Positions 34,690 to 41,714 of a stretch of 42,709 nucleotides of DNA are shown here, one piece after another. Source of the DNA: CG2-30-68-42 sp037440385 (GTDB taxonomy: Bacteria > Pseudomonadota > Gammaproteobacteria > Burkholderiales > Rhodocyclaceae); assembly GCA_037440385.1 (NCBI GenBank), contig JBBIUI010000007.1, positions 1 through 42,709 on the forward strand, in the 5' to 3' direction. The first letter of the stretch is position 1, and every line of letters starts with the position of its first letter. Below the pieces are notes generated by a model, which was given only the letters and a program-made list of their open reading frames with translations, was not told where the DNA came from and did no database searches. Both the position numbers and the translations under genes were made by a program.

Positions 34690-35781
34690 TCATTCGTTGC
34701 GATCCGCCGTGCGGTAACCGTGACGGCGCACGAGCGCGTCGCGCTCGGCCGCCGCGAGATCCTCGCGCACCATTTCGCGCACCAGATCCTCGAACGAAAT
34801 GCGCGGCCGCCAGCCGAGCTTCTCGCGCGCTTTGCTGGCGTCCCCGAGCAGCTCCTGCACCTCGGTCGGCCGGAAATAGCGCGGATCGACCCGTACGATG
34901 CAGCGGCCCTGTCCGTCGTAACCCCGCTCGGCGACGCCCTCGCCCTCCCAGCGTACCGTCATGCCCAGCTCGCCGGCCGCGATGGCGACGAACTCGCGCA
35001 CGCTGAACTGCCGCCCGGTCGCGATGACGTAATCGTCGGGTTGCGCCTGCTGGAGCATCAGCCACATCATCTCGACATAGTCGCGCGCATGGCCCCAGTC
35101 GCGCTTCGCGTCGAGATTGCCCAGATACAGGCACTCCTGCAATCCCAGGCGGATGCGCGCGAGCGCCCGCGTGATCTTGCGCGTGACGAAGGTCTCGCCG
35201 CGGCGCGGCGACTCGTGATTGAACAGGATGCCGTTGCAGGCATACATGCCGTACGCCTCGCGGTAATTGACGACGATCCAGTAGGCATACAGCTTGGCCG
35301 CCGCGTACGGGCTGCGCGGGTAGAACGGCGTCGTCTCGCGCTGCGGCACCTCGCGCACCAGACCGAACAGTTCCGAGGTCGACGCCTGGTAGAAGCGCGC
35401 CGTGCCCTCCAGCCCGAGGATGCGGATCGCTTCGAGCAGCCGCAGCGCTCCGAGCGCATCGGCGTTCGCGCTGTACTCGGGCTCCTCGAACGAGACCGCC
35501 ACATGCGACTGCGCCGCGAGGTTGTAGATCTCGTCCGGCCGCACCTGCTGCACGATGCGCACCAGGCTGGTCGCGTCGGTCATGTCGCCGTAATGCAGAT
35601 ACAACCGCCGGCCGCGCTCGTGGGGATCCTGGTAGATGTGGTCTATCCTTTCGGTATTGAAGCTCGACGAACGCCGCTTGATGCCATGCACTTCGTACCC
35701 CTTGTCCAGCAGGAATTCCGCGAGATAGGAACCGTCCTGTCCGGTGATGCCCGTGATCAGTGCCCGTCTGTGATCGCTCAT
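34690..35781 (-). CDS. gmd: GDP-mannose 4,6-dehydratase
   Basis: First step from GDP-mannose to GDP-fucose or related 6-deoxy sugars. The 363 residues have the NADP-binding GITGQDGSYLAE at about 10-21, IKRRSSSFNTERIDHIY (the Gmd-specific Arg loop), the catalytic STSELFG and Tyr-x3-Lys in SPYAAAKLYAYW, and NHESPRRGETFVTRKI. First gene of the nucleotide-sugar run; its start at 35781 is 102 bp from the divergent SUMF1-domain gene. No strong ribosome site precedes it. Confidence 0.96.
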   Translation of the reverse strand: MSDHRRALITGITGQDGSYLAEFLLDKGYEVHGIKRRSSSFNTERIDHIYQDPHERGRRLYLHYGDMTDATSLVRIVQQVRPDEIYNLAAQSHVAVSFEEPEYSANADALGALRLLEAIRILGLEGTARFYQASTSELFGLVREVPQRETTPFYPRSPYAAAKLYAYWIVVNYREAYGMYACNGILFNHESPRRGETFVTRKITRALARIRLGLQECLYLGNLDAKRDWGHARDYVEMMWLMLQQAQPDDYVIATGRQFSVREFVAIAAGELGMTVRWEGEGVAERGYDGQGRCIVRVDPRYFRPTEVQELLGDASKAREKLGWRPRISFEDLVREMVREDLAAAERDALVRRHGYRTADRNE

Positions 35782-35883
35782 CGTCGCTGTGCCCGATCGG
35801 GGAATGGTCTGTTGCGATATTGTCTCACGTCCGTATGGCATGCCTCACCGCCGGCGCGGCGACGGGCGCCGAGGGACGCGACG

Positions 35884-36792
35884 ATGGGATCGGATGTGCC
35901 GGCAGCGCGAACCGTCATCGACCCTGGGCCGAGATCGCGCGCCCTGAAACTCGTGCTGCTCGTGGCCGGAGTGCTCGGCATCGCGCGCCCGGGTTTCCCG
36001 CAGCAGTGGCTGCCGCAGGCGATCGAGATCCCGGCAGGGCCGTTCATCGCCGGTTCCGACGCCGCCGAGCGCGATTTCGCCTACCGGCTCGACGAAGCCG
36101 CCTACGGCAGCCCGCTCACGCGCACGCAGGGCTGGTACGAGGGCGAGCGGCCGCGCGCTGCGGTGATGACAGATGCCTACGCGATCACCGCCACGCCGAT
36201 CACCAACCGCCAGTATGCCTTTTTCATCGCACGGACCGGGCACCGCGCCCCGGGAGTCGATCGGACCGCGTGGGCCGCGTCCGGACTCATTCATCCGTAC
36301 TCGAGCACGAAGCGTTTTTCCTGGGTCGGCCGGCGGCCCCGGCCCGGTCGCGAGGATCACCCGGTCGTGCTGGTCAGCCGAACCGACGCCCAGGCCTATG
36401 CCGCATGGCTGAGCCGGCGCAGCGGCCGGCGCTGGCGGCTGCCGACGGAGCAGGAGTGGGAGAAGGCCGCGCGCGGCACCGACGGGCGCCGCTTTCCATG
36501 GGGCAATGCGTTCGACCCGGCACGGCTGAACAGCCACGACGCCGGGCCCTTCGACACGACGCCGGTCGGCCGTTACCCGGCGGGGGCGAGCCCCTTCGGG
36601 GTTCTCGACGCATCCGGCCAGGTGTATGAATGGACGGCCACCGACGCGGGCGCGGGCCGTGCGATCGTCAAAGGCGGATCATGGGACGATCGCGGTTGCG
36701 GCGTGTGCCGGCCCGCGGCGCGCCACGCCCGGCCGGTGGCGCTGCGGCACATCCTGATCGGCTTCCGGCTGGTCGTGCAGGCCGCGCCCTAG
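35884..36792 (+). CDS. Exported SUMF1/formylglycine-generating-enzyme-like protein
   Basis: FGE-sulfatase (SUMF1) domain protein of 302 residues. A hydrophobic segment at about 20-34 (ALKLVLLVAGVLGIA) suggests a signal peptide or membrane anchor. The domain covers about 45-299: IEIPAGPFIAGS, YAITATPITNRQYAFF, RLPTEQEWEKAARG at 185-198, FPWGN at 204-208, GVLDASGQVYEW at 239-250, KGGSWDD at 263-269 and ILIGFR near the end. The copper-binding cysteine pair of true FGEs is not in the usual C-x4-C form; here two cysteines sit as CGVC at 272-275. No sulfatase is nearby, so a role other than sulfatase activation is likely. GAGGGA precedes the ATG at 35884. It converges, 9 bp apart, on the anti-sigma gene. 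Confidence 0.85.
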   Translation: MGSDVPAARTVIDPGPRSRALKLVLLVAGVLGIARPGFPQQWLPQAIEIPAGPFIAGSDAAERDFAYRLDEAAYGSPLTRTQGWYEGERPRAAVMTDAYAITATPITNRQYAFFIARTGHRAPGVDRTAWAASGLIHPYSSTKRFSWVGRRPRPGREDHPVVLVSRTDAQAYAAWLSRRSGRRWRLPTEQEWEKAARGTDGRRFPWGNAFDPARLNSHDAGPFDTTPVGRYPAGASPFGVLDASGQVYEWTATDAGAGRAIVKGGSWDDRGCGVCRPAARHARPVALRHILIGFRLVVQAAP

Positions 36793-36801
36793 CGCACCGG
36801 T

Positions 36802-37512
36802 TCAGGCGCGCACGTAGACCCAGCCGTCGTGCAGGCGAGCGACGACCTCGTCGAGTGCAGAGGTCGCCACCACGGTTCCGGGCAGCAGTTCGACGGACTG
36901 CCCGCGGGCACGCAGCCTGCGCAGCGTCTGGCCGCAGGCCACCAGTGCGAGGTCGGGATAAGCGGCACGCAAAGCCGCAATCCGGCTGGCATATTGCGAC
37001 ACGCCGGCGCGCACGAGATCGATCCCGCCACGGTTCGCGACGATCTCGACCCGAACGGTGCGCTTCGCATCGCGGGCGGTGCGCAGCAGGTCTTCGACCT
37101 CGTCGAGCGCGCGGCCGAGCGTCTCGCGCTCACCCGAGCTCACATGCACCAGCACCCGGTCGCGATCGAGCCCGCCCGCTTCGCGCAGCACATAGGCGCT
37201 CGCCGGGTCGGGCCCCTCGCCGCTCCACCACGAATGTCCCATCCATCCCAGACCGGCGGCCAGCATCACGATCGCGGCCGCCGCCAGGCGCCGCGCCAGC
37301 CTTTCTGCGCGAGGCGCGCGCGATGGCTGTGCAGGCGGCACGGCGCAGGCATGCCGGACGAGGTCCTTCACGCAGCGCAAAACGGCCACCTCTTCGCGCA
37401 GTTTCGGATCCCGCCCGATCCGTTCGGCGACCCGCTCCCACTCGACGGGATCGAGTTCGCCGTCGACGAATGCATTCTGCATTTCCTCGGAAACGTTGCG
37501 CGGTTCGCTCAT
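36802..37512 (-). CDS. Membrane anti-sigma factor with extracytoplasmic DsrE-like domain
   Basis: Predicted anti-sigma factor for the adjacent ECF sigma factor. The 236 residues divide into a cytosolic N-terminus (1-70) with the anti-sigma hallmark AFVDGELDPVEWERVAERI, one transmembrane helix (about 74-92, AIVMLAAGLGWMGHS), and an extracytoplasmic domain (119-236). The zinc motif HxxxCxxC of ZAS anti-sigma factors is absent. The outer domain aligns along its length with the secreted protein at 38230-38685: shared VEIVA (155-159), LVRAG, LVACGQTLR with Cys193, and the end GWVYVRA. It is therefore a DsrE-like sensor rather than a generic stalk. The ATG at 37512 overlaps the sigma stop as ATGA, so the two are made together. 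I know of no characterised protein with this arrangement. Confidence 0.82.
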   Translation of the reverse strand: MSEPRNVSEEMQNAFVDGELDPVEWERVAERIGRDPKLREEVAVLRCVKDLVRHACAVPPAQPSRAPRAERLARRLAAAAIVMLAAGLGWMGHSWWSGEGPDPASAYVLREAGGLDRDRVLVHVSSGERETLGRALDEVEDLLRTARDAKRTVRVEIVANRGGIDLVRAGVSQYASRIAALRAAYPDLALVACGQTLRRLRARGQSVELLPGTVVATSALDEVVARLHDGWVYVRA

Positions 37513-38066
37513 TTCACGCTCCGCAGCCTCGTCGTTTGCGGATCTTCCCGCGTGTCGATCAGCGTCTCGCGCAACGCGCGCCGCCCACGGCACAGCCGGC
37601 TCATGACGGTGCCCACCGGAATCCCGAGCGCCTGGGCGACTTGCGCATAGCTGCATTCCTCGAGATCGACCAGGATCACCACCTGACGCTGCCCGAGCGG
37701 CAAGCGACCGACCGCTGCGCGCACGCGACGCCCGAGCTGATCTCGCGCGCAGGCATCCTCCGGCCCGGCTGCCTCATCCGCAATCGTTTCGGTGAGGGCG
37801 TCGAGATCCTCGTGCGGACGCGCCGCGCGGTAATGATCGCGAAGGCAGTTCGCGAGGATCCGGTACAGCCAGCCCTTCACGCTGGCCGGGTCGTGCGCCT
37901 GAGCGGCGTTGCGCAGTGCCTTCTCGACCGCCTGCTGCGCGAGATCCTCGGCCAGTTGCGCATCGCGGCACCATCCGTAGGCGACGCGGTACAGCGACTG
38001 GCGCTGCCGCTGCACTTCGTGGCGCACGGCAACGCGCCGAACCAGTCCGTCTACGATGCCCACCAT
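37509..38066 (-). CDS. ECF-type RNA polymerase sigma factor
   Basis: Sigma-70 family factor of 185 residues with only regions 2 and 4, as in the extracytoplasmic-function class. Region 2 (about 20-85) has SLYRVAYGWCRDAQLAEDLAQ and VKGWLYRILANCLRDHYR; region 4 (about 118-170) has LPLGQRQVVILVDLEECSY and the helix-turn-helix VAQALGIPVGTVMSRLCRGR. It should direct polymerase to promoters such as the two matching ones found next to it. The annotated ATG at 38066 lies only about 8 nt from the predicted -10 element, so the mRNA may be leaderless or the start may be slightly downstream (GTG at 38063). Coupled by ATGA to the anti-sigma gene. Confidence 0.92.
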   Translation of the reverse strand: MVGIVDGLVRRVAVRHEVQRQRQSLYRVAYGWCRDAQLAEDLAQQAVEKALRNAAQAHDPASVKGWLYRILANCLRDHYRAARPHEDLDALTETIADEAAGPEDACARDQLGRRVRAAVGRLPLGQRQVVILVDLEECSYAQVAQALGIPVGTVMSRLCRGRRALRETLIDTREDPQTTRLRSVK

Positions 38067-38073
38067 GCCCTCC

Positions 38074-38100
38074 AGACGAAACCGCGCGCCGAATTATTCC
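38074..38100 (-). promoter_or_regulatory. Predicted ECF promoter of the sigma/anti-sigma operon
   Basis: On the minus strand GGAATA (38095-38100) and CGTCT (38074-38078) are separated by exactly 16 bp. This matches the GGAA-type -35 and CGTC-type -10 of many ECF promoters. It shares the last nine or so spacer bases (GCGGTT) and both boxes with the divergent promoter at 38144-38170, which points to autoregulation. Confidence 0.72.
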
Positions 38101-38143
38101 ATTTCCCATTCCATGTCGGGGCGCGGCGCCTGCGCGCGAGCGC

Positions 38144-38170
38144 GGAATATTTGTCGCGGCGGTTCCGTCT
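38144..38170 (+). promoter_or_regulatory. Predicted ECF promoter of the DsrE-like genes
   Basis: GGAATA (38144-38149) and CGTCT (38166-38170) with a 16-bp spacer, the same form as the promoter pointing the other way in this 163-bp gap. Transcription would begin near 38177, leaving a leader of about 53 nt before the first DsrE-like gene. No competing sigma70 pair was noticed. Confidence 0.72.
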
Positions 38171-38229
38171 TTGCCCTAACGGGCGCGTGCGACACCCCGC
38201 CGCACGGCCCGATTCATCGAGGAGCGCCC

Positions 38230-38685
38230 ATGAACAGAACCCTGATCGCCGCACTGCTGGCCGGCGCCGCGGCATTCGCAACGACCCCCGCGGCACTCGC
38301 GCAGCAGGCGGCCACGGTCAAGACGGCACCGAACCCGGCGGCCAAGTACAAGGTCGTTTTCCAGGTCAGCGACAACGACCCCGCCAAGTGGAATCTCGCG
38401 TTCAACAACGCGAAGAACGTCCAGAAGGATCTGGGCAAGGAGAACGTCGAGGTGGAGATCGTCGCCTACGGGCCGGGCCTGAACATGCTCCGGGCGGAGA
38501 CCCCGGTGGCCGGCCGGATCAATGCCGCGCTCGACGACAACGTCGCGGTCGTCGCGTGCGACAACACGATGCGCGCAATGAATCTGACCAACGCGGACCT
38601 GATCGGTGGCATCGGCCACGTGCGGGCAGGCGTGGTCGAACTGATGATGAAGCAGCGCGAGGGCTGGGCCTACATCCGGCCGTAG
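38230..38685 (+). CDS. Secreted DsrE-like protein, homologous to the anti-sigma sensor domain
   Basis: Periplasmic protein of 151 residues with a signal peptide (MNRTLIAALLAGAAAFATTP, cleavage after ALA near residue 24) and one DsrE/DsrF-like domain (about 40-150). Conserved points are VVFQVSDND at 42-50, VEIVAYGPG at 75-83, and VAVVACDNTMR with Cys110; DsrE relatives in the cytosol (DsrE, TusD) use a cysteine for sulfur transfer, but whether this one does is unknown. It ends GWAYIRP, matching GWVYVRA in the anti-sigma factor. GAGGAG lies 6 nt before the ATG at 38230. Probably the first gene controlled by the adjacent ECF sigma factor. Confidence 0.85.
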   Translation: MNRTLIAALLAGAAAFATTPAALAQQAATVKTAPNPAAKYKVVFQVSDNDPAKWNLAFNNAKNVQKDLGKENVEVEIVAYGPGLNMLRAETPVAGRINAALDDNVAVVACDNTMRAMNLTNADLIGGIGHVRAGVVELMMKQREGWAYIRP

Positions 38686-38759
38686 CGCGCCGCAGAAACG
38701 TTCCTGCGGGGCCGACCGTTCGTATGTCGCCGTTTCGTCAACCTTCGAGGAGAGTTCGG

Positions 38760-39323
38760 ATGAAGTTCGGTTTGCGTGCACTTGCCATCGCCATTGCCTT
38801 GACGCCGCTCGCGGCGACCGCCCAGAGCGCGCAGGCGCCCTACGGTACGTCGCACTTCGAGTCCTACGCGGACATCGACAGCGTCAAGCAGCTCAAGGTC
38901 GTCTGGGATTTCAATTTCGTCGACCCCAGGGCGGTCGGAGTCGTGCTGAACAATCTCAGTGCGCTGCTCAACGCGACGAGCGAGTTCGGGCCGCATGAAA
39001 TCGACCCGATCAAGGTCGTCATCGTCTCGCACGGTCCCGAACTCGTCGTGTTCGCAAAAAAGAACTACGCGAAATACAAGGAAATCGTCGATCGCGCGGC
39101 GAGCTTCGCCAAACAGGGCGTGCGCATCGAGATCTGCCGCAATGCGGCGGCCGCGCAGGGCTTCAAGCCGGAGGACCTGCACGGCTTCGTCACCGTCATC
39201 CCGGCCGGTCCCTATGCGCTCGCCTACTGGCAGGCGAAGGGGTACACGATGAACGCCGTCGGTGCGACGATGCCGACTGCGCCGATCAGCGCACTGAATC
39301 GCGAGGACGTCAACAAGAAGTGA
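38760..39323 (+). CDS. Second secreted DsrE-like protein
   Basis: Exported protein of 187 residues. The signal peptide (MKFGLRALAIAIALTPLAAT, ending ATAQ near 22) is followed by a DsrE-like fold: LKVVWDFNFVDP at 45-56, IKVVIVSHGPEL at 84-95, VRIEICRNA with Cys126, and FVTVIPAGPYALAYWQAKGY at 143-162. It is related to the preceding protein only at fold level; the cysteine lies in a different strand context, and the GW-Y-R ending is missing. GAGGAGA precedes the ATG at 38760. The 74-bp gap after the first DsrE-like gene has no obvious promoter or terminator, so the two are probably co-transcribed. Confidence 0.82.
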   Translation: MKFGLRALAIAIALTPLAATAQSAQAPYGTSHFESYADIDSVKQLKVVWDFNFVDPRAVGVVLNNLSALLNATSEFGPHEIDPIKVVIVSHGPELVVFAKKNYAKYKEIVDRAASFAKQGVRIEICRNAAAAQGFKPEDLHGFVTVIPAGPYALAYWQAKGYTMNAVGATMPTAPISALNREDVNKK

Positions 39324-39366
39324 GGCCCGCACGCTGCGCACGCGCGATCGCATCGCGGCCGCAGCG

Positions 39367-39408
39367 TGACCGGCTGCGTTCGCCGAAAACGCGGGCTGCG
39401 GCCGGTCA
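39367..39408. terminator. Inverted repeat at a convergent gene junction
   Basis: TGACCGGC (39367-39374) and GCCGGTCA (39401-39408) form a perfect 8-bp inverted repeat with a 26-nt loop in the 82-bp gap between the second DsrE-like gene and epsG, reaching into the epsG stop codon. It may help stop transcription from both sides. No T run follows, so the assignment is weak. Confidence 0.3.
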
Positions 39409-40293
39409 GAAGTCGTTCATCACGGAGCCGACCACCGCCGCACCGGAATCGGAAAGAATCGAGGCGAGCCCCTGCAAGGCGGGCAGCCGCGAGTGGTCCT
39501 TGCGCGCGACCAGCAGCGCGGCACCGGCGCGAGCGGCGATCGTCTGGGCGTCGGCACCGGTTTCGATGGCCGGCGTATCCATCAGGATCACATCGTAGGC
39601 CTGCGCGAGTTGCGCGAGCAATCCGGCGAATTGCGCGCGGCCCAGCAATTCCTGCGGGTTGGGCGGAACCGCGCCGGCGACCAGCACCGAGAGCCGCGCG
39701 AGGCCCGGCACGTTCTGGATGGCTTCGGTTCCCGCGCGACCGGCGAGCCAGGCCGACAGCCCGCTCTTGTCGTCGAGCCTGAACAGCGCGTGCTGGCGCG
39801 GGTGGCGCAGATCGGCATCGATGAGCAGGGTGCGCTCGCCCAGTTGCGAAAACACGACCGCCAGATTCGCGGCGACGTAGCTGCGTCCCTCACCGCGTTG
39901 CGTGCCGGCCACCGCGATCGCCCCGTGGCCGGCCTCGCCGGTGAACCAGCGCAGCATCAGCTGCGAGCGCAGCGCGCGCAGCTCTTCCACCTGCCGGCTG
40001 AACGGCTGGTAGGCGGCGACCAGCTCCTGGCTCACGCCTCGTTCTCCGGGCTGCAGGTAGGAGTAGCCGAACTGGCGCGACAGCGCGAACTGGATGTCCG
40101 CATCCTTGACCAGGCCGAGCCGCAAGGCGGCCTCGCCGAACCGCAACCCTTTGTCCTTCTGCTCGCGCAGGATGCGTTCGGCATCCTCGGGTCGCAGCCG
40201 GCCGGCATCGATCAGGATGGCGCCGAACATGCGCTCGCGCGCACCTTCGTCGGGTCTGCCGGCAGACTGCATCGCGTTGCCTGTCATGCTCAT
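39406..40293 (-). CDS. epsG: EpsG-like polysaccharide chain-length tyrosine-kinase family ATPase
   Basis: Cytoplasmic partner of the chain-length protein EpsF in exopolysaccharide assembly, related to bacterial tyrosine kinases (BY-kinases) and ParA ATPases. The 295 residues have an N-terminal region (22-80) like the helical domain of type II secretion ATPases (LRFGEAALRLGLVKDADIQ), then an ATPase domain. Walker A reads GTQRGEGRS at 130-138, with Arg137 where lysine is normal; Walker A' is LLIDADLRHP at 156-165 and Walker B is VILMDTPAIE. The C-terminal tyrosine cluster of classic BY-kinases is missing. The start at 40293 has GAGG about 6 nt upstream. Same strand as epsF, 20 bp apart. Confidence 0.88.
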   Translation of the reverse strand: MSMTGNAMQSAGRPDEGARERMFGAILIDAGRLRPEDAERILREQKDKGLRFGEAALRLGLVKDADIQFALSRQFGYSYLQPGERGVSQELVAAYQPFSRQVEELRALRSQLMLRWFTGEAGHGAIAVAGTQRGEGRSYVAANLAVVFSQLGERTLLIDADLRHPRQHALFRLDDKSGLSAWLAGRAGTEAIQNVPGLARLSVLVAGAVPPNPQELLGRAQFAGLLAQLAQAYDVILMDTPAIETGADAQTIAARAGAALLVARKDHSRLPALQGLASILSDSGAAVVGSVMNDF

Positions 40294-40313
40294 CGGTCGC
40301 CTCTCCAATCGTA

Positions 40314-41699
40314 TCAGGCGGAAGCCGTGCGCCCGAACCAGCGCCTGCCTGCGGCACCGGAGCGTTCCAGCACGCCGAGCACCGGCACGCCGAGCGCCTG
40401 CGCGAGATCCTCGGGCGAGCGGCAGCGCCGGCTCATCGTTTCGAGCAGCAGGGCGGCGCCCACGCCGAGCAGCGTGCCGAGGAAAACCGCGAGCAGCGTA
40501 TTGAGCAGCAGCTTCGGGCTCGATGGTTCGATCGGCTCCACCGCAGGATTGAGCACGACGATGTTGGTCTGCTGCGTCTGGCTCTCGAGGCTGGTCTGGG
40601 TCAGCCGCTGCGCGACGGCGTCGTAGGCGCGCTGCGCGTTTTCGACCTCGCGCTGCAGCACCGCCAGCTCGTCGCGCTGCTGCTTGATCGACATGACCCT
40701 GGCTTTCTGTCGGTCGAGCGACGCGCGCAGCTGCGCCTCGCGCTGCTGATTGATCCGGTTCGAGGTGCCGATCGCGCCGGCGACGTGCTTGATCTCGGCG
40801 TCGAGTTTCTTGCGCAAGGTCTGCAGCTCGTCCGCAGTGCGCTGGTACTGGGGATGATTCCTGCCGAGCTGACCCGCAAGCTCATTGAGCTTGGCCTCCT
40901 GGCGCGCGACATCGGACTTGAGTCCCTGCACGAGCGGATTCTGCAACACCTCGGGCAGGTTCTCCGTGCCGCCGCTCACCTGGCCCTGGCGCGATTGCGT
41001 TTCCGCCGCCTGCGCCTGCACGACGACGAGCTGGCTGGACAGCTCGGCGAGCCGCGCATTCTCGACATCGAGCCTCTCGTCCGCGGCGACGATGCCGTGC
41101 TCGCGCTGGTACTGCGAGAGCTTTGCCTGGGCCTTTTCCAGGTCGCCGCGCAGCGTGCCCGTGCGCTCCCGGAACCAGGCCGCATACTGGCGCGCGGGTT
41201 CGACCTTGAGCTCCAGGTTCGTCTCGAGGTAGGCCTGCGCGAAGCCGTTCGCGACGGCCGCCGCGAAACGCGGATCGGTGCCGGTGAAGGAAATGCTAAC
41301 GACATTGCTCTCGCGCGACGGCTTGACGTCGAGCTTCTTCTTCAGCAGCTCGATCAGCCAGGACTCGATCGTTCCCCTGCCCTGCGTGGCGTCGCGCCAT
41401 TCCTGCTGGACCGCCGCGTTGCGCGCGAGCTGGAGCAGGCTCACCACGCGTGCGGCGACCCGGTCGCTCTGCACGATGTCGACCTGCGTCGCCATGTAAC
41501 CGGGCGTGATCATGCCGGGCAGCACGACGCCCGCGATCGGGTCCGGCGACTTGACGTCGATGACCACCGCCGTCGTCGCGGTGTATTGGCTGGGCAGCAC
41601 GAGGCTGACCGCGACCGTCGTCGCGACCGTCACGAGCAGGATCAGCACGATGACGCCGAGGCGCGCCCTCAGGATGAGCAGGAATTGCTGGAAGGTCAT
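40314..41699 (-). CDS. epsF: EpsF-like chain length determinant (Wzz family)
   Basis: Inner-membrane polysaccharide co-polymerase controlling chain length and export with EpsE and EpsG. The 461 residues contain a first transmembrane helix at about 16-36 (VIVLILLVTVATTVAVSLVL), a Wzz domain (SQYTATTAVVIDVKSPDP), a long periplasmic coiled coil (about 180-385), the proline-rich stretch NPAVEPIEPSSPKLLLN before the second helix (about 410-430), and a short cytosolic tail. The tail ends with LGVPVLGVLERSG, the usual docking element near the ATPase partner. AAGGGA precedes the ATG at 41699. It lies 15 bp after epsE. Confidence 0.93.
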   Translation of the reverse strand: MTFQQFLLILRARLGVIVLILLVTVATTVAVSLVLPSQYTATTAVVIDVKSPDPIAGVVLPGMITPGYMATQVDIVQSDRVAARVVSLLQLARNAAVQQEWRDATQGRGTIESWLIELLKKKLDVKPSRESNVVSISFTGTDPRFAAAVANGFAQAYLETNLELKVEPARQYAAWFRERTGTLRGDLEKAQAKLSQYQREHGIVAADERLDVENARLAELSSQLVVVQAQAAETQSRQGQVSGGTENLPEVLQNPLVQGLKSDVARQEAKLNELAGQLGRNHPQYQRTADELQTLRKKLDAEIKHVAGAIGTSNRINQQREAQLRASLDRQKARVMSIKQQRDELAVLQREVENAQRAYDAVAQRLTQTSLESQTQQTNIVVLNPAVEPIEPSSPKLLLNTLLAVFLGTLLGVGAALLLETMSRRCRSPEDLAQALGVPVLGVLERSGAAGRRWFGRTASA

Positions 41700-41714
41700 C
41701 GCACGTCCCTTCGG

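Noticed and set aside
26733..35781. Integrative element bordered by tRNA-Leu
   Set aside because: No integrase, attachment-site duplication or transposase was seen, and base composition does not visibly change.
35801..35828. Third ECF-type promoter before the SUMF1-domain gene
   Set aside because: GGAATG is present, but at the 16-bp spacing the downstream box reads TCTCA and not CGTCT; TGTCT only occurs at 14 bp. Too weak to call.
33730..35883. Upstream extension of the SUMF1-domain reading frame across fcl and gmd
   Set aside because: The frame is open but antisense to two clear sugar-nucleotide genes. The ATG at 35884 has a ribosome site and begins just before the signal-like segment.
36802..37512. 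Zinc-binding anti-sigma (ZAS) motif
   Set aside because: Cysteines 47 and 56 do not form HxxxCxxC, so this is not a ZAS-type redox anti-sigma factor.
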